A stretch of DNA of 64,000 nucleotides from CAYURP01 sp964447175 (lineage in GTDB: Bacteria > Zixibacteria > MSB-5A5 > SM23-73-2), in assembly GCA_964447175.1 (NCBI GenBank), contig CAYURP010000001.1, positions 62,001-126,000 on the forward strand, in the 5' to 3' direction. Position numbers and translations under genes: made by a program. Within the stretch, counting starts at the first letter, position 1, and every line of letters begins with the position of its first letter. Below the pieces are notes generated by a model. That model worked only from the letters and a program-made list of their open reading frames with translations, had not been told where the DNA came from and made no database searches. Shown in pieces: positions 33,791 to 41,654 of the stretch.

Positions 33791-34591
33791 TTGCATTCCG
33801 TTGTGTTTAAAATAGGGCCCGTGGTGGTAAGAAGCTACGGTCTTTTATTATCCATCTCCTTTGGTCTGGGTTTATGGCTGGCGCTTGTCCGAGCTAAAAA
33901 ATGGAACATAAAACTTGATCTGGTCTTAGATCTTTTCCTTATTATTTTGCTCTCCTCTGTTTTCGGGTCAAGATTTTTTTACGTTATATTTCATCTGGAC
34001 GAGTTTATAGGACACCCCTGGGATATGATTAACCCGGTTCAAAGCTCAGGGGAGCTGGGCATTGCCGGACTGTCAATGGTAGGAGGTGTGGTTTTGGCTG
34101 TGGGTTTTGGCATACTCTATCTTTTCATGAAAAAAGAGAACGTGTGGAAGGTGGCGGATATTCTCTCCCCCTCCTTTATGCTGGGGTTGGGAATAACCAG
34201 GATCGGCTGCTTTTTGAACGGATGCTGCTTTGGAAAACCCACCCATTCCTGTGTGGGCGTGGTCTTTCCCTACGATTCAGCTGCCGGGTATTTCTACCCT
34301 GAAACTGCAATCTATCCCACCCAGCTTTTTTCGTCTGGGGCAGGTTTTCTGATACTTTTTCTTTTGGTCTGGGGGGAGAAATATAAAAAATTCGATGGTT
34401 TCACCTTCTGGTTGATGCTTTTTCTTTTTTCTCTGCAAAGGATAATCATCGACTTTTTCAGATATTACGAAACCGAAATGGTTTTTCTCTCAGTGAGAGA
34501 AATTAACATCTCCATAAACCAGGCTGTCCTGGTGCTGGTTGCACTTTTCTCAATTTTTGCCTGGAATTACATGAGAAAGAAACAGGTTTAG
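33791..34591 (+). CDS. lgt: Prolipoprotein diacylglyceryl transferase
   Basis: A 266-residue membrane enzyme that transfers diacylglycerol from phosphatidylglycerol to the lipobox cysteine of lipoproteins. The N-terminus (FKIGPVVVRSYGLLLSISF) and the arginine-containing Lgt signature region (GLGITRIGCFLNGCCFGKPT) are present, with seven helices. The start is TTG at 33791. It serves the many lipoproteins of this genome, several of which are coded in this window. Confidence 0.94.
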   Translation: MHSVVFKIGPVVVRSYGLLLSISFGLGLWLALVRAKKWNIKLDLVLDLFLIILLSSVFGSRFFYVIFHLDEFIGHPWDMINPVQSSGELGIAGLSMVGGVVLAVGFGILYLFMKKENVWKVADILSPSFMLGLGITRIGCFLNGCCFGKPTHSCVGVVFPYDSAAGYFYPETAIYPTQLFSSGAGFLILFLLVWGEKYKKFDGFTFWLMLFLFSLQRIIIDFFRYYETEMVFLSVREINISINQAVLVLVALFSIFAWNYMRKKQV

Positions 34592-34610
34592 ACCTCATAG
34601 ATGAATTAAT

Positions 34611-35357
34611 GTGATTACAAAGGAAATTTTAAAGATAAGGGATGCAGCAGCAGGTCTTAAGAGAGCAATTATTGATTTTGTATTGCCACCGCATTGCATA
34701 ATTTGCAGCAACTATCTTTCACCTGAGGAGAGAATTATCTGCGATGTTTGTTGGGAGAATATGTCCATCCTGCCATCACCATTTTGTCCTGTTTGTAAGA
34801 ATTTTCTGGAGCAAGGGAATCTTTTTTGTAAAATTTGTACAGAAAGGAAACTTCTCTGTGCTGTGAGGTCTTTGGGTGTGTTTGACAGTTATTATCAAAA
34901 GATGATTCACGGATTTAAATACCAACAAAAAATGACTTTGGGTCAGAGATTAGGGAAAAGATTAGGAGAAAAGCTGATAGATGATAAGTTGGTTTCCAGG
35001 TTCGATTGTATAATCCCTGTGCCTTTGCATCCAGCCAGAAAAAGGGAGAGAGGATTCAACCAGAGCCAGATCTTAGCTCAGGAATTATCAGAGGCAATCC
35101 ATATACCAGTACTGAAAAAAGTCCTGAAGAGGACAAGAAACACCAAAGATCAAACCAAGTTAACTCCTGAGGAGCGTATACAGAACGTAAAAGGCGCATT
35201 TGCACTAAAGGGTCCAGAGGCAATCGAAGGTAAAAGAATAATCTTAGTGGATGATGTAATGACCACCGGCGCAACATTGGGAGAGTGTGCCAGGGTTCTT
35301 TCAGAAGCAGGGGCAAAGCAGATTATGGGCGTCACCATAGCAGTAGCTTTAATCTGA
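34611..35357 (+). CDS. ComF-family phosphoribosyltransferase-like protein
   Basis: A 248-residue protein of the ComF/GntX family. The N-terminal third is a zinc-finger region with CxxC pairs (CIICSNYL, CDVCW, CPVCKNF, CKIC). The C-terminal part is a type I PRTase domain with the PRPP loop IILVDDVMTTGATL and PVPLHPARKRERGFNQS. ComF assists DNA uptake in naturally competent bacteria; in many others its role is unclear. GTG start at 34611, 19 bases after lgt. Confidence 0.88.
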   Translation: MITKEILKIRDAAAGLKRAIIDFVLPPHCIICSNYLSPEERIICDVCWENMSILPSPFCPVCKNFLEQGNLFCKICTERKLLCAVRSLGVFDSYYQKMIHGFKYQQKMTLGQRLGKRLGEKLIDDKLVSRFDCIIPVPLHPARKRERGFNQSQILAQELSEAIHIPVLKKVLKRTRNTKDQTKLTPEERIQNVKGAFALKGPEAIEGKRIILVDDVMTTGATLGECARVLSEAGAKQIMGVTIAVALI

Positions 35358-35651
35358 GTTAAAATCGTTAAACGTTATCCGTGATTCGTTATTCGAATTA
35401 CTATTGCGTCTTCGATTTGAATTATTATATTATTATAGAAGTTGACTTCATGGTAACACAAGTTGTTTAAACTTGTGCTATCACAGGTTGGGACAACCTA
35501 TGATACCGAGGGAAAGTCTTGACGGAGAGATGTCCAGGTTTGGTCGAAGGAGCCGCGTGCTTGTCCCGCAATATGCGGGAGAGAGCTTGAAAAAAAAGAG
35601 GTGAAAAAACATAGATTGTAATTAAAAGCATATCTTTGTAAGAAAAGCTAC
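35358..35651. other. Intergenic region with hairpins and a tRNA-Ser 5' fragment
   Basis: Two palindromes lie at 35457-35477 and 35480-35504. At 35524-35553 about 30 bases repeat the first 29 bases of the tRNA-Ser gene (acceptor strand and D-arm, about 27 matches), then the likeness stops at a CCCGCAATATGCGGG palindrome. It is a truncated tRNA copy and not a gene: no anticodon arm or T-arm follows. Confidence 0.65.
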
Positions 35652-35740
35652 GGAGAGATGTCCGAGTTGGTCGAAGGAGCACGCCTGGAGAGCGTGTAGC
35701 CCCCAAAAGGGGCTCCTGGGTTCGAATCCCAGTCTCTCCG
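35652..35740 (+). tRNA. tRNA-Ser (anticodon GGA)
   Basis: An 89-base cloverleaf. Acceptor stem GGAGAGA/TCTCTCC (35652-35658 with 35733-35739) and discriminator G, D-arm, anticodon stem CACGC/GCGTG enclosing a CTGGAGA loop with anticodon GGA, a long variable arm CCCC-AAAA-GGGG typical of class II tRNA, and T-arm CTGGG-TTCGAAT-CCCAG. CCA is not encoded. The 3' end is repeated at 41458-41481, marking it as the integration target of an island. Confidence 0.96.
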
Positions 35741-35743
35741 CTT
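35720..35743 (+). repeat. attL-like site: tRNA-Ser 3' end
   Basis: The last 21 bases of the tRNA plus CTT are repeated without mismatch at 41458-41481. Length (24 bases) and placement fit the core site of a tyrosine-recombinase element. Confidence 0.8.
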
Positions 35744-35771
35744 CATTTTCTAATTTTTACTTGACAAGGAC

Positions 35772-35845
35772 TTATCACCTTGTTCCACCGTGATCATGAA
35801 TGGACATAAGATCTTTTCTAAGTTGACTCCCGAGAATGTATCCAC
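35772..35845 (-). pseudogene. Short duplicate of the PKD gene 3' region
   Basis: 74 bases match 35975-36048 (inside the PKD lipoprotein gene) with about nine differences and no gaps, same orientation. It is the leftover of a second, diverged copy between the tRNA and the intact gene. Confidence 0.8.
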
Positions 35846-35937
35846 TTCAATCCCTGATTTTTGTCAATAAAACGGGAATGTAGTATTAATATTAGATATT
35901 CCAAGTACTAGACTTCAACCTTTGCGTCTTCTGTCGA

Positions 35938-37026
35938 TCAGTTTACCCATCTAACGCCATCAACGTAGAAGGTTTTATCACCTTGTTCCACTGTGATCAT
36001 GAATGGGCAGAATATCTTTTCCAAGTTAGCTCCCGAGAATGCATCCACAGGAATACTTATCTCCTGCCAAGTGCTGTCTCCGTCCCATCCATGGTCAGCG
36101 AGGTAAACTCTGAATTTACTACCGTATCTACTATAGTGCTGTATCTCAATCTTCATAATTTCTGCTGTCTTCACCCAGAACTTAAGATAAGCATAAGCTG
36201 ATAAGTCTACCGTATGGTCTGAAGGTTGGTTGAGGAATACACCCCAACCTGCATAATTCTTCTTATTTCCCCAGTTTGGACCACTTTTCGTCTTAAAACA
36301 TGTGTATCCTTCAGGAGCATTCTCACCTGTATAGCTTGGGTCGAACAAAGCTTCCGGTCCTCCCCAATCTTCTCCACTCCAAATCCAAATCTCACCGTCA
36401 TCACGGTCACCCAAGTCATTATAGATAGTATAATCGCAAGTGAGAGTTATGTTCTGTGAGACAGTATCTTTTGCTCCATCATTATCAGCGACAATGAGAA
36501 CAACCTCATAGCTTCCTGCTACTGCGTATTGATGACTTGGATTCTGGATGCTATAAAGTGAATCATCGCCAAAGTTCCACTCCCAGATCACAATTTCTCC
36601 GTCGTCATCCGCTGATTCATCTGTGAACTTCACTGCGCAACCATTGGTGGAACAGACAAAAGCAGCTATAGGAGGGCGATTTATAATGTCTACAGTGTCT
36701 AAGTAACTACCTGTGGCTCCATCGTTATCAGTGACAGTAAGACATACTTCAAAAGTTCCGACACTCACATATCGATGGGTGGGGTTTTGAGCTGTAGATA
36801 CCGATCCATCACCGAAATTCCAGTGCCAATCAGTAATTTCTCCGTCTGGATCTGTGGACTGGTCAACAAATTGGACTTCTCGTAAGTTGGTCGAGTAAGA
36901 AAAAGAAGCAATTGGGGGGTTGATTTCAGGTTCGGTCGATTTTTTGGAACACTGAAAATTCATAACAACTCCAAGGAACCCAATAATCAAGATAACCGAT
37001 GTCTTGTAAATCTTTTGTTTCTCCAT
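35938..37026 (-). CDS. Exported lipoprotein with two PKD domains and a carbohydrate-binding-like C-terminus
   Basis: About 362 residues. The N-terminal signal ends at a loose lipobox (VVMNFQC). Two PKD domains follow (about 35-115 and 120-200), each with the WHWNFGDGS or WEWNFGDDS core and the VGTFEVCLTVTDNDGA-type strand. Residues about 205-362 form a jelly-roll-like domain resembling galactose-binding modules, ending TFYVDGVRWVN. The ATG at 37026 has GAGGAGTGA upstream; the frame is open to 37050. The preceding gene is a glycosidase with a similar C-terminal domain, so both probably act on or bind a surface glucan. Confidence 0.8.
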   Translation of the reverse strand: MEKQKIYKTSVILIIGFLGVVMNFQCSKKSTEPEINPPIASFSYSTNLREVQFVDQSTDPDGEITDWHWNFGDGSVSTAQNPTHRYVSVGTFEVCLTVTDNDGATGSYLDTVDIINRPPIAAFVCSTNGCAVKFTDESADDDGEIVIWEWNFGDDSLYSIQNPSHQYAVAGSYEVVLIVADNDGAKDTVSQNITLTCDYTIYNDLGDRDDGEIWIWSGEDWGGPEALFDPSYTGENAPEGYTCFKTKSGPNWGNKKNYAGWGVFLNQPSDHTVDLSAYAYLKFWVKTAEIMKIEIQHYSRYGSKFRVYLADHGWDGDSTWQEISIPVDAFSGANLEKIFCPFMITVEQGDKTFYVDGVRWVN

Positions 37027-37046
37027 TTTTATCACTCCTCGTATCA

Positions 37047-38705
37047 TCATTTTTTTCTTTTTTGGAAATTTTGACTTAAGGAGAATTCAAATGGTATCAC
37101 ACCCTCTCTGCAACCAATACCTGTAGTAATAGTTATACCCTCGACTACAATCTCATCAAGATAAATTGTACTTCCATTAGGATTTTGATTATAATTTGTA
37201 ACCCAACAAAATCCACCTATAACCATGCTGAGGTCTTTTCCTGTCAAGTTAAGCGAGCATCCTTTCCATTCATTTGTCAATGTAATTACACCAGTCGAAA
37301 TAGGCCCATAAGAATCCAAATAATCAAGTGTAGGATCATTAATTCCTCCTGTTTTAAACTCTACTTTTTCTCCTCCTTCTTTTCCCTTTGCCCAAAAACT
37401 GAGTTTTACGGAATCATATCTAGCTAATGAATTGGAAAAATCATAACCAGGGTATTTACCCCAATTATTGACTGGAAACTGCCAATAAATTCCACCCCAT
37501 TGAGCGGGAGAAGGTGAATATGAAATTCGAATACAAGTCTCACCAGAATGAGGATTATCAGTAGATAATTCATCTATTATCTCAGTAGGGTTTGCAGAGG
37601 TTGAATCATCACCTATGTAATGGGCGAGTTCGCCCATCCAGCCACTAGAAAAAAATCCGTTCAATGGATCACATCCATCATTATAAACATACAATGGTAG
37701 AGTAGTTTCTGTAGGATTCACTACTCTGGGGGCTCTGTTTATTCCATTTTGTGCAGACTCAGGGATTAAATCTTTTAATTGTGGTTTTGGTGAACCATTG
37801 GAAAAATACATTCCCCAGTGACTTCCGGCCTCTCCTTCCAATTTGCTTTTCCATTCTTCATCAAATATTTCAAAATAAAAATAGTCAATCTTATTACTAT
37901 CAGCCATAGAGATAAAATCAGAAAGATATCTCTTCTGGTTTTCCTCGCCTGGAATTGCGTTACTACGTTTTTCACCTTTCGACGGCCAACCGGTCTCGCC
38001 AATGATAATCTTCTTATTTGGATAACTTGTTTTTAATTCATTCCATTTTTCTAATACGTAATTAGCGCCTTCTTCAACCGCTCTACCCTCCCAATAAGGG
38101 TAAATATGAACCAATAGAACATCTACTGCTTGTGCTAATTGAGGGTGGTCAAGCCAATAATTCCATATTTCAGCTGTGGCGACGGGCAGATTTGTAGTGT
38201 TTTTTACTTCTGAAATAAAATCTAGTAGTTGTTGTTCAGAAAGATCGTTTCTTAACAAAACTTCACTACCGACAATCAAACCTTTCACATGACTTAAATT
38301 CTGATTTGCTATATTTATCAAACTATTTATTTGCCTTGCATTTTCACATTCATATTTTGAAATCCACGCTCCAGGATAGCAGTCAATTCCATACTCCTGA
38401 CATAGAGAAGGTATTTGCTCCAAATTATCCGTAGTTCCATATGTGCGAATGGAGACTGCCAAATTCTTAATAAAAGCGATATCTTCGGTAAACTCGCTGA
38501 TAGTGGGGTGAATGCCGCAATCCGGATCCTCATTGTCGCGATATGGTCCATAACATAGTCCTAAAAATTTTTCATTTTCTGGTTTAGGCCCATTTCTATT
38601 TGGTTCTGGACCCTTTTTCGTGCACTCAAGCAATAATAGTGAAAGAGTAATAAAAGCGATTATTAACGAAACAGGCAATAGTTTAGTTCTGTATATCTTT
38701 CCCAT
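37047..38705 (-). CDS. GH17-like glucan hydrolase/transferase lipoprotein
   Basis: A 552-residue exported protein. The signal peptide ends LLLLECTKK, with cysteine in a loose lipobox. Residues about 45-320 resemble glycoside hydrolase family 17 (beta-1,3-glucanases and glucan transferases): GLCYGPYRD, IRTYGTTDNLEQIP, the acid/base glutamate in LIVGSEVLLRND, and the nucleophile glutamate in IIIGETGWPSKG. The C-terminal domain (about 340-520) is a beta-sandwich with an extended-surface pattern ending TIYLDEIVVEG. It may be translationally coupled to the PKD gene downstream. Substrate is inferred from the family. Confidence 0.82.
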   Translation of the reverse strand: MGKIYRTKLLPVSLIIAFITLSLLLLECTKKGPEPNRNGPKPENEKFLGLCYGPYRDNEDPDCGIHPTISEFTEDIAFIKNLAVSIRTYGTTDNLEQIPSLCQEYGIDCYPGAWISKYECENARQINSLINIANQNLSHVKGLIVGSEVLLRNDLSEQQLLDFISEVKNTTNLPVATAEIWNYWLDHPQLAQAVDVLLVHIYPYWEGRAVEEGANYVLEKWNELKTSYPNKKIIIGETGWPSKGEKRSNAIPGEENQKRYLSDFISMADSNKIDYFYFEIFDEEWKSKLEGEAGSHWGMYFSNGSPKPQLKDLIPESAQNGINRAPRVVNPTETTLPLYVYNDGCDPLNGFFSSGWMGELAHYIGDDSTSANPTEIIDELSTDNPHSGETCIRISYSPSPAQWGGIYWQFPVNNWGKYPGYDFSNSLARYDSVKLSFWAKGKEGGEKVEFKTGGINDPTLDYLDSYGPISTGVITLTNEWKGCSLNLTGKDLSMVIGGFCWVTNYNQNPNGSTIYLDEIVVEGITITTGIGCREGVIPFEFSLSQNFQKRKK

Positions 38706-38741
38706 AGCTTACTTTCCTTTTTTGATATAAGATTCAAGATG

Positions 38742-40046
38742 TTATTCCGAGTTGAATAACTTGGTTAAATTCAACCTCAAGGATGGGAGGACTTCATTCG
38801 ATTGCTGTAGAGACAGAGGAATGCTAAAAGCTTCCTGATATTCTGTATAAACAAATCTAAACTGAAGACCAAATCTAATTGATTTTGTAAAAGCTCCTTC
38901 GATATCGAAGCCAGCAAAAAATTCCGTTTCCTTTAACTCCCCTAAATCGAATGTTGTCTCCTTTTGCCTCTCATTAAATCGATGCCAGCCTTTTTCCGCT
39001 TCTAATGAAATTTTATCAGGTAGCAACAAGTTTGTCCCTCCCACCAGGTGGAAAATAGCTTGTTTGTTTTTCCCGAAATAGAAAACCGGATAGGTGATAT
39101 ATATTGGCAGACTAAAGCTATTTTCATCAATGAAAGATCGGTTCTTAGACCTTACTAAATAATAGATCAGCGCATCTCCTCCAGGGGAACCTTCTTTGAT
39201 ATAACTTTTTCTATAAAGATTTTCGACTTCTATTACTTCCGAACCTTTTATTTCAGAGGTTTGGATGGCAATATTTAAAATTCCCCAAAAACGAAAATGA
39301 ACATCAAGACTAGTTCTATGCTCTAAGGCAAAATGTACGGTATTTTCAATAATAAGATAATTATCTGGATTATTAGGATCTAGGATATCATCGGGTCGAT
39401 ACTTCACATCATCAGGGTGTGGACGACCGGTTCTTATATTACTTGGTATATTGCCGAGACTTACTTGATCGCCCTTTCGATATCCAAAGCCAAATCCAAA
39501 CCCAAATCTTATGCCTTCAATTTTACCCAACAGTTTTTTTGCTAATTGGTGAATTTTTTCATCCGCCTTGTCTATTTCAGTTGTAGAAAATGTTATGTTT
39601 TTCTCTGTAATAATAGAATTATTTAATACATTAATAGCTTTGGCTTTAAATTCGATTTTCCTACTACCCTCCGAATCGATTTTTGTTATGATGATTGTTC
39701 TAACCTGCTCAGATATACTTTTTTTGATACCATCAAGCACTGTTGATGGCTCGTCATCATAACTTATTACTGATAATATTCCGGTTAAGCTTGAATTAGG
39801 TAGGAATATCAAATCAGAAAGATTTATTAATTCAAGCTGCAAATCTTCCGGGAATTTCTCGGGGAAATTTGTATGGTAATGCGTTTCTAAGATATTCTGA
39901 ACACTCCTATCTAATCCTTGTGAAATCTCCGCTGAAGGAAGCATTACAATTGGAGAATTAAAGCTGTTTAATGTACGGCCGAAAACCGTTTTCGAGCTCA
40001 GAAGGATCAAGTAAACTAACAGAATTAAGCGAGTTTTGGATTTCAT
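38742..40046 (-). CDS. Putative outer-membrane protein (unrecognised family)
   Basis: A 434-residue protein with a cleavable signal (about 1-23, ending in VFG). The first part (about 30-175) resembles a periplasmic domain of the type that assembles variable stress-inducible complexes (VMLPSAEISQGLDRSV, then SEQVRTIIITKIDSEGSR). From about 178 on, a glycine/aromatic-rich stretch (RFGFGFGFGYRKG) and alternating strands with a final aromatic-rich segment suggest a beta-barrel. I do not recognise the family. It lies between the coiled-coil gene and the GH17-like gene in the island, all on the minus strand. Confidence 0.6.
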   Translation of the reverse strand: MKSKTRLILLVYLILLSSKTVFGRTLNSFNSPIVMLPSAEISQGLDRSVQNILETHYHTNFPEKFPEDLQLELINLSDLIFLPNSSLTGILSVISYDDEPSTVLDGIKKSISEQVRTIIITKIDSEGSRKIEFKAKAINVLNNSIITEKNITFSTTEIDKADEKIHQLAKKLLGKIEGIRFGFGFGFGYRKGDQVSLGNIPSNIRTGRPHPDDVKYRPDDILDPNNPDNYLIIENTVHFALEHRTSLDVHFRFWGILNIAIQTSEIKGSEVIEVENLYRKSYIKEGSPGGDALIYYLVRSKNRSFIDENSFSLPIYITYPVFYFGKNKQAIFHLVGGTNLLLPDKISLEAEKGWHRFNERQKETTFDLGELKETEFFAGFDIEGAFTKSIRFGLQFRFVYTEYQEAFSIPLSLQQSNEVLPSLRLNLTKLFNSE

Positions 40047-40061
40047 TTTTCGATTTCCACT

Positions 40062-40772
40062 CTAATCTCTTCGTTTAAAATGAGATTTCTCTACAGATTT
40101 CTCTGATGCTGGCCCTTCAAAAATTATGCTATCACTAAATTCCCATGTTGTTACTGCCTTATCTGTATATTCTATTCTTAAATTGTAAACACCTTCTTCA
40201 GCTCTCAGCTTAAAGTTATTTTTCTTACCTTGAGCTTTTAATGTGTCATTTAGGAATATTTTAAAATCAGGTATCTGATATACAAAGTCAGAAAGATCAA
40301 TAATAACCTCATAAGTTCCCAGTGGCTCCCCTGTTAAACTATCAATTAAACTATTAGGGCGTTTATTTTCTTCTCTGAGGTTGTTGAGTTCATTATTGGT
40401 GGTTTGAAGGTCTTGTTTTAAGGAATTGATTTCTTGCGTTTGGCTGTTAATTTCCTTATTCAAATCTTGCTTCTCCTTCTCTAAACGAACTATCTTGCCT
40501 GACAAAGCCTTTCTGCTTTCGGTTAACGTCTTAATTTCGTTATCACGTCGTTGGATTATCTCATCGATGCTTACCGCCCACTTATGAGTGGAGTAACCCG
40601 CCCAAAAAAGTGCATTAAAGATTCCGAATATAGCTGCCCACCTTTTTAAGGTTGACCAAATTGTCTTTTCAGATTGTGGCCGATCGTCAACATCGGGAAT
40701 TGCATTCTGAGGTTCTTTTTCTCTCTTTGTTGGCTTGGTAGAATTGTCAGAATGTTTTTTAGATTTTTTCAT
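40062..40772 (-). CDS. Single-pass membrane protein with a coiled coil (unrecognised)
   Basis: A 236-residue protein: a charged cytoplasmic N-terminus, one membrane helix at about 46-66, a coiled coil at about 70-140 (IKTLTESRKALSGKIVRLEK), and a C-terminal beta domain (about 150-220, with YEVIIDLSDFVYQIPDF and YNLRIEYTDK). It is the first gene of the four-gene island set, 15 bases before the putative outer-membrane protein. A bridging role between inner membrane and envelope is conceivable but not shown. Confidence 0.6.
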   Translation of the reverse strand: MKKSKKHSDNSTKPTKREKEPQNAIPDVDDRPQSEKTIWSTLKRWAAIFGIFNALFWAGYSTHKWAVSIDEIIQRRDNEIKTLTESRKALSGKIVRLEKEKQDLNKEINSQTQEINSLKQDLQTTNNELNNLREENKRPNSLIDSLTGEPLGTYEVIIDLSDFVYQIPDFKIFLNDTLKAQGKKNNFKLRAEEGVYNLRIEYTDKAVTTWEFSDSIIFEGPASEKSVEKSHFKRRD

Positions 40773-40820
40773 AGATGCCCTGATATTCTTAAATTAGAAT
40801 ATTCTGTCTGCATTTTTTTG

Positions 40821-40946
40821 CTAATAACTATTCTTATACAGTTCCGCATAAGAACCTTTGGATGCTGAATCTGCTGTATAAATACCTCGGAGAGCACCGT
40901 AAAAATCGATAACTCCAACAAATCTAATGGCTTTTTTCTCATACAT
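40821..40946 (-). CDS. Possible 41-residue protein or gene remnant
   Basis: A short frame reading MYEKKAIRFVGVIDFYGALR and ending YAELYKNSY. Its composition is protein-like, but there is no ribosome site and no homologue I recognise. It may be the tail of a lost gene in the island. The rest of 40773-41000 shows nothing clear. Confidence 0.25.
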   Translation of the reverse strand: MYEKKAIRFVGVIDFYGALRGIYTADSASKGSYAELYKNSY

Positions 40947-41001
40947 GCAATCTGTCTGGCGGTTTATTCAGTCTTTATAAACTACCACCTGATTATACCG
41001 T

Positions 41002-41220
41002 TTATAGGTTGTCCGCTGGGTTTATCACCACCTTACTGTCGTGTTTAAGAATATGGGTGTAAATCATCGTCGTCTTGCGCTTTCTGTGCCCAAGCAGTTC
41101 CTGAACTGTTCGTATGTCATAACTACCTTCCAGCAAATCGTCTGAGAATAGTGCTCACATGTGTTATAGTTTGCAAGCTTGCTGAAGTCGTGTTTACGCC
41201 CAGTATGCTCACTTGGCTTA
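41002..41220 (-). pseudogene. Tyrosine recombinase (integron-integrase-like) C-terminal remnant
   Basis: The minus strand reads LEGSYDIRTVQELLGHRKRK followed by TTMIYTHILKHDSK and a stop at 41002-41004. This is the C-terminal catalytic block of XerC/IntI-like recombinases, with the LGH histidine and the nucleophilic tyrosine in MIYTH. Just upstream the frame breaks by one base (HYSQTI for HSFATHLL), and the rest of the protein is missing. It sits about 240 bases inside the attR-like repeat, the normal place for an element's integrase. Confidence 0.85.
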
Positions 41221-41457
41221 CCCGCATTCTGTTATTTCTTTTTCTTTTTTCAGCTTTATATTAAGCTATCTCTGTCCATAAGTCAAGAAAAAAGCCACCG
41301 ACTACGGCATTTTTTGTGACCATTTTGTGCCATCTTCAAGTCAAAACAACTCAAAATAACTAAAAACAACTCTAAACAACCATAAAAGACAAATTTCTGA
41401 GTGTTGAGCTGTTAGCACCTAATTTGCTATTAGATAGTAGGTTACAGAATCTCCCCT
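41221..41457. other. Island end, non-coding
   Basis: AT-rich sequence with a run of short direct repeats (variants of AAACAACT / AAATAACT at about 41342-41385), of the kind that can serve as recombinase arm sites. No gene seen. Confidence 0.4.
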
Positions 41458-41481
41458 GTTCGAATCCCAGTCTCTCCGCTT
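41458..41481 (+). repeat. attR-like site
   Basis: Perfect 24-base direct copy of 35720-35743 (the tRNA-Ser 3' end). The bases on both sides do not match tRNA context. Confidence 0.8.
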
Positions 41482-41532
41482 TTTGATTCTGTTATTTTTT
41501 AGATGAATGAGCATTAGGAAATTTCAGTATAA

Positions 41533-41558
41533 AGCTTCGGGAATTCCTATTCCCGAAG
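41533..41558. repeat. Perfect palindrome outside the island
   Basis: GCTTCGGGAAT / ATTCCCGAAGC with a four-base loop. No T-run follows, so it is not a clear terminator. Confidence 0.6.
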
Positions 41559-41654
41559 CATCTGATATTAGATTACTAAAAATTCTTGACATGACCCTAT
41601 GTGAATGTTTTTTTTAATCTGTGGTTGAACCTTAACCAAAAAAGGAGTGTAGAA

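Larger units (their letters stand above)
35744..41481. mobile_element. Decayed integrative element in tRNA-Ser
   Basis: A 5.7-kb stretch between the tRNA 3' end and its 24-base direct repeat. It holds four minus-strand genes that are visibly AT-richer than the flanking core, a possible 41-codon frame, and a broken tyrosine recombinase at the far end. The recombinase is frameshifted, so the element should be immobile now. Confidence 0.75.

Noticed and set aside
35524..35590. A second complete tRNA gene
   Set aside because: Only the acceptor and D-arm parts are present; no anticodon arm or T-loop can be folded.
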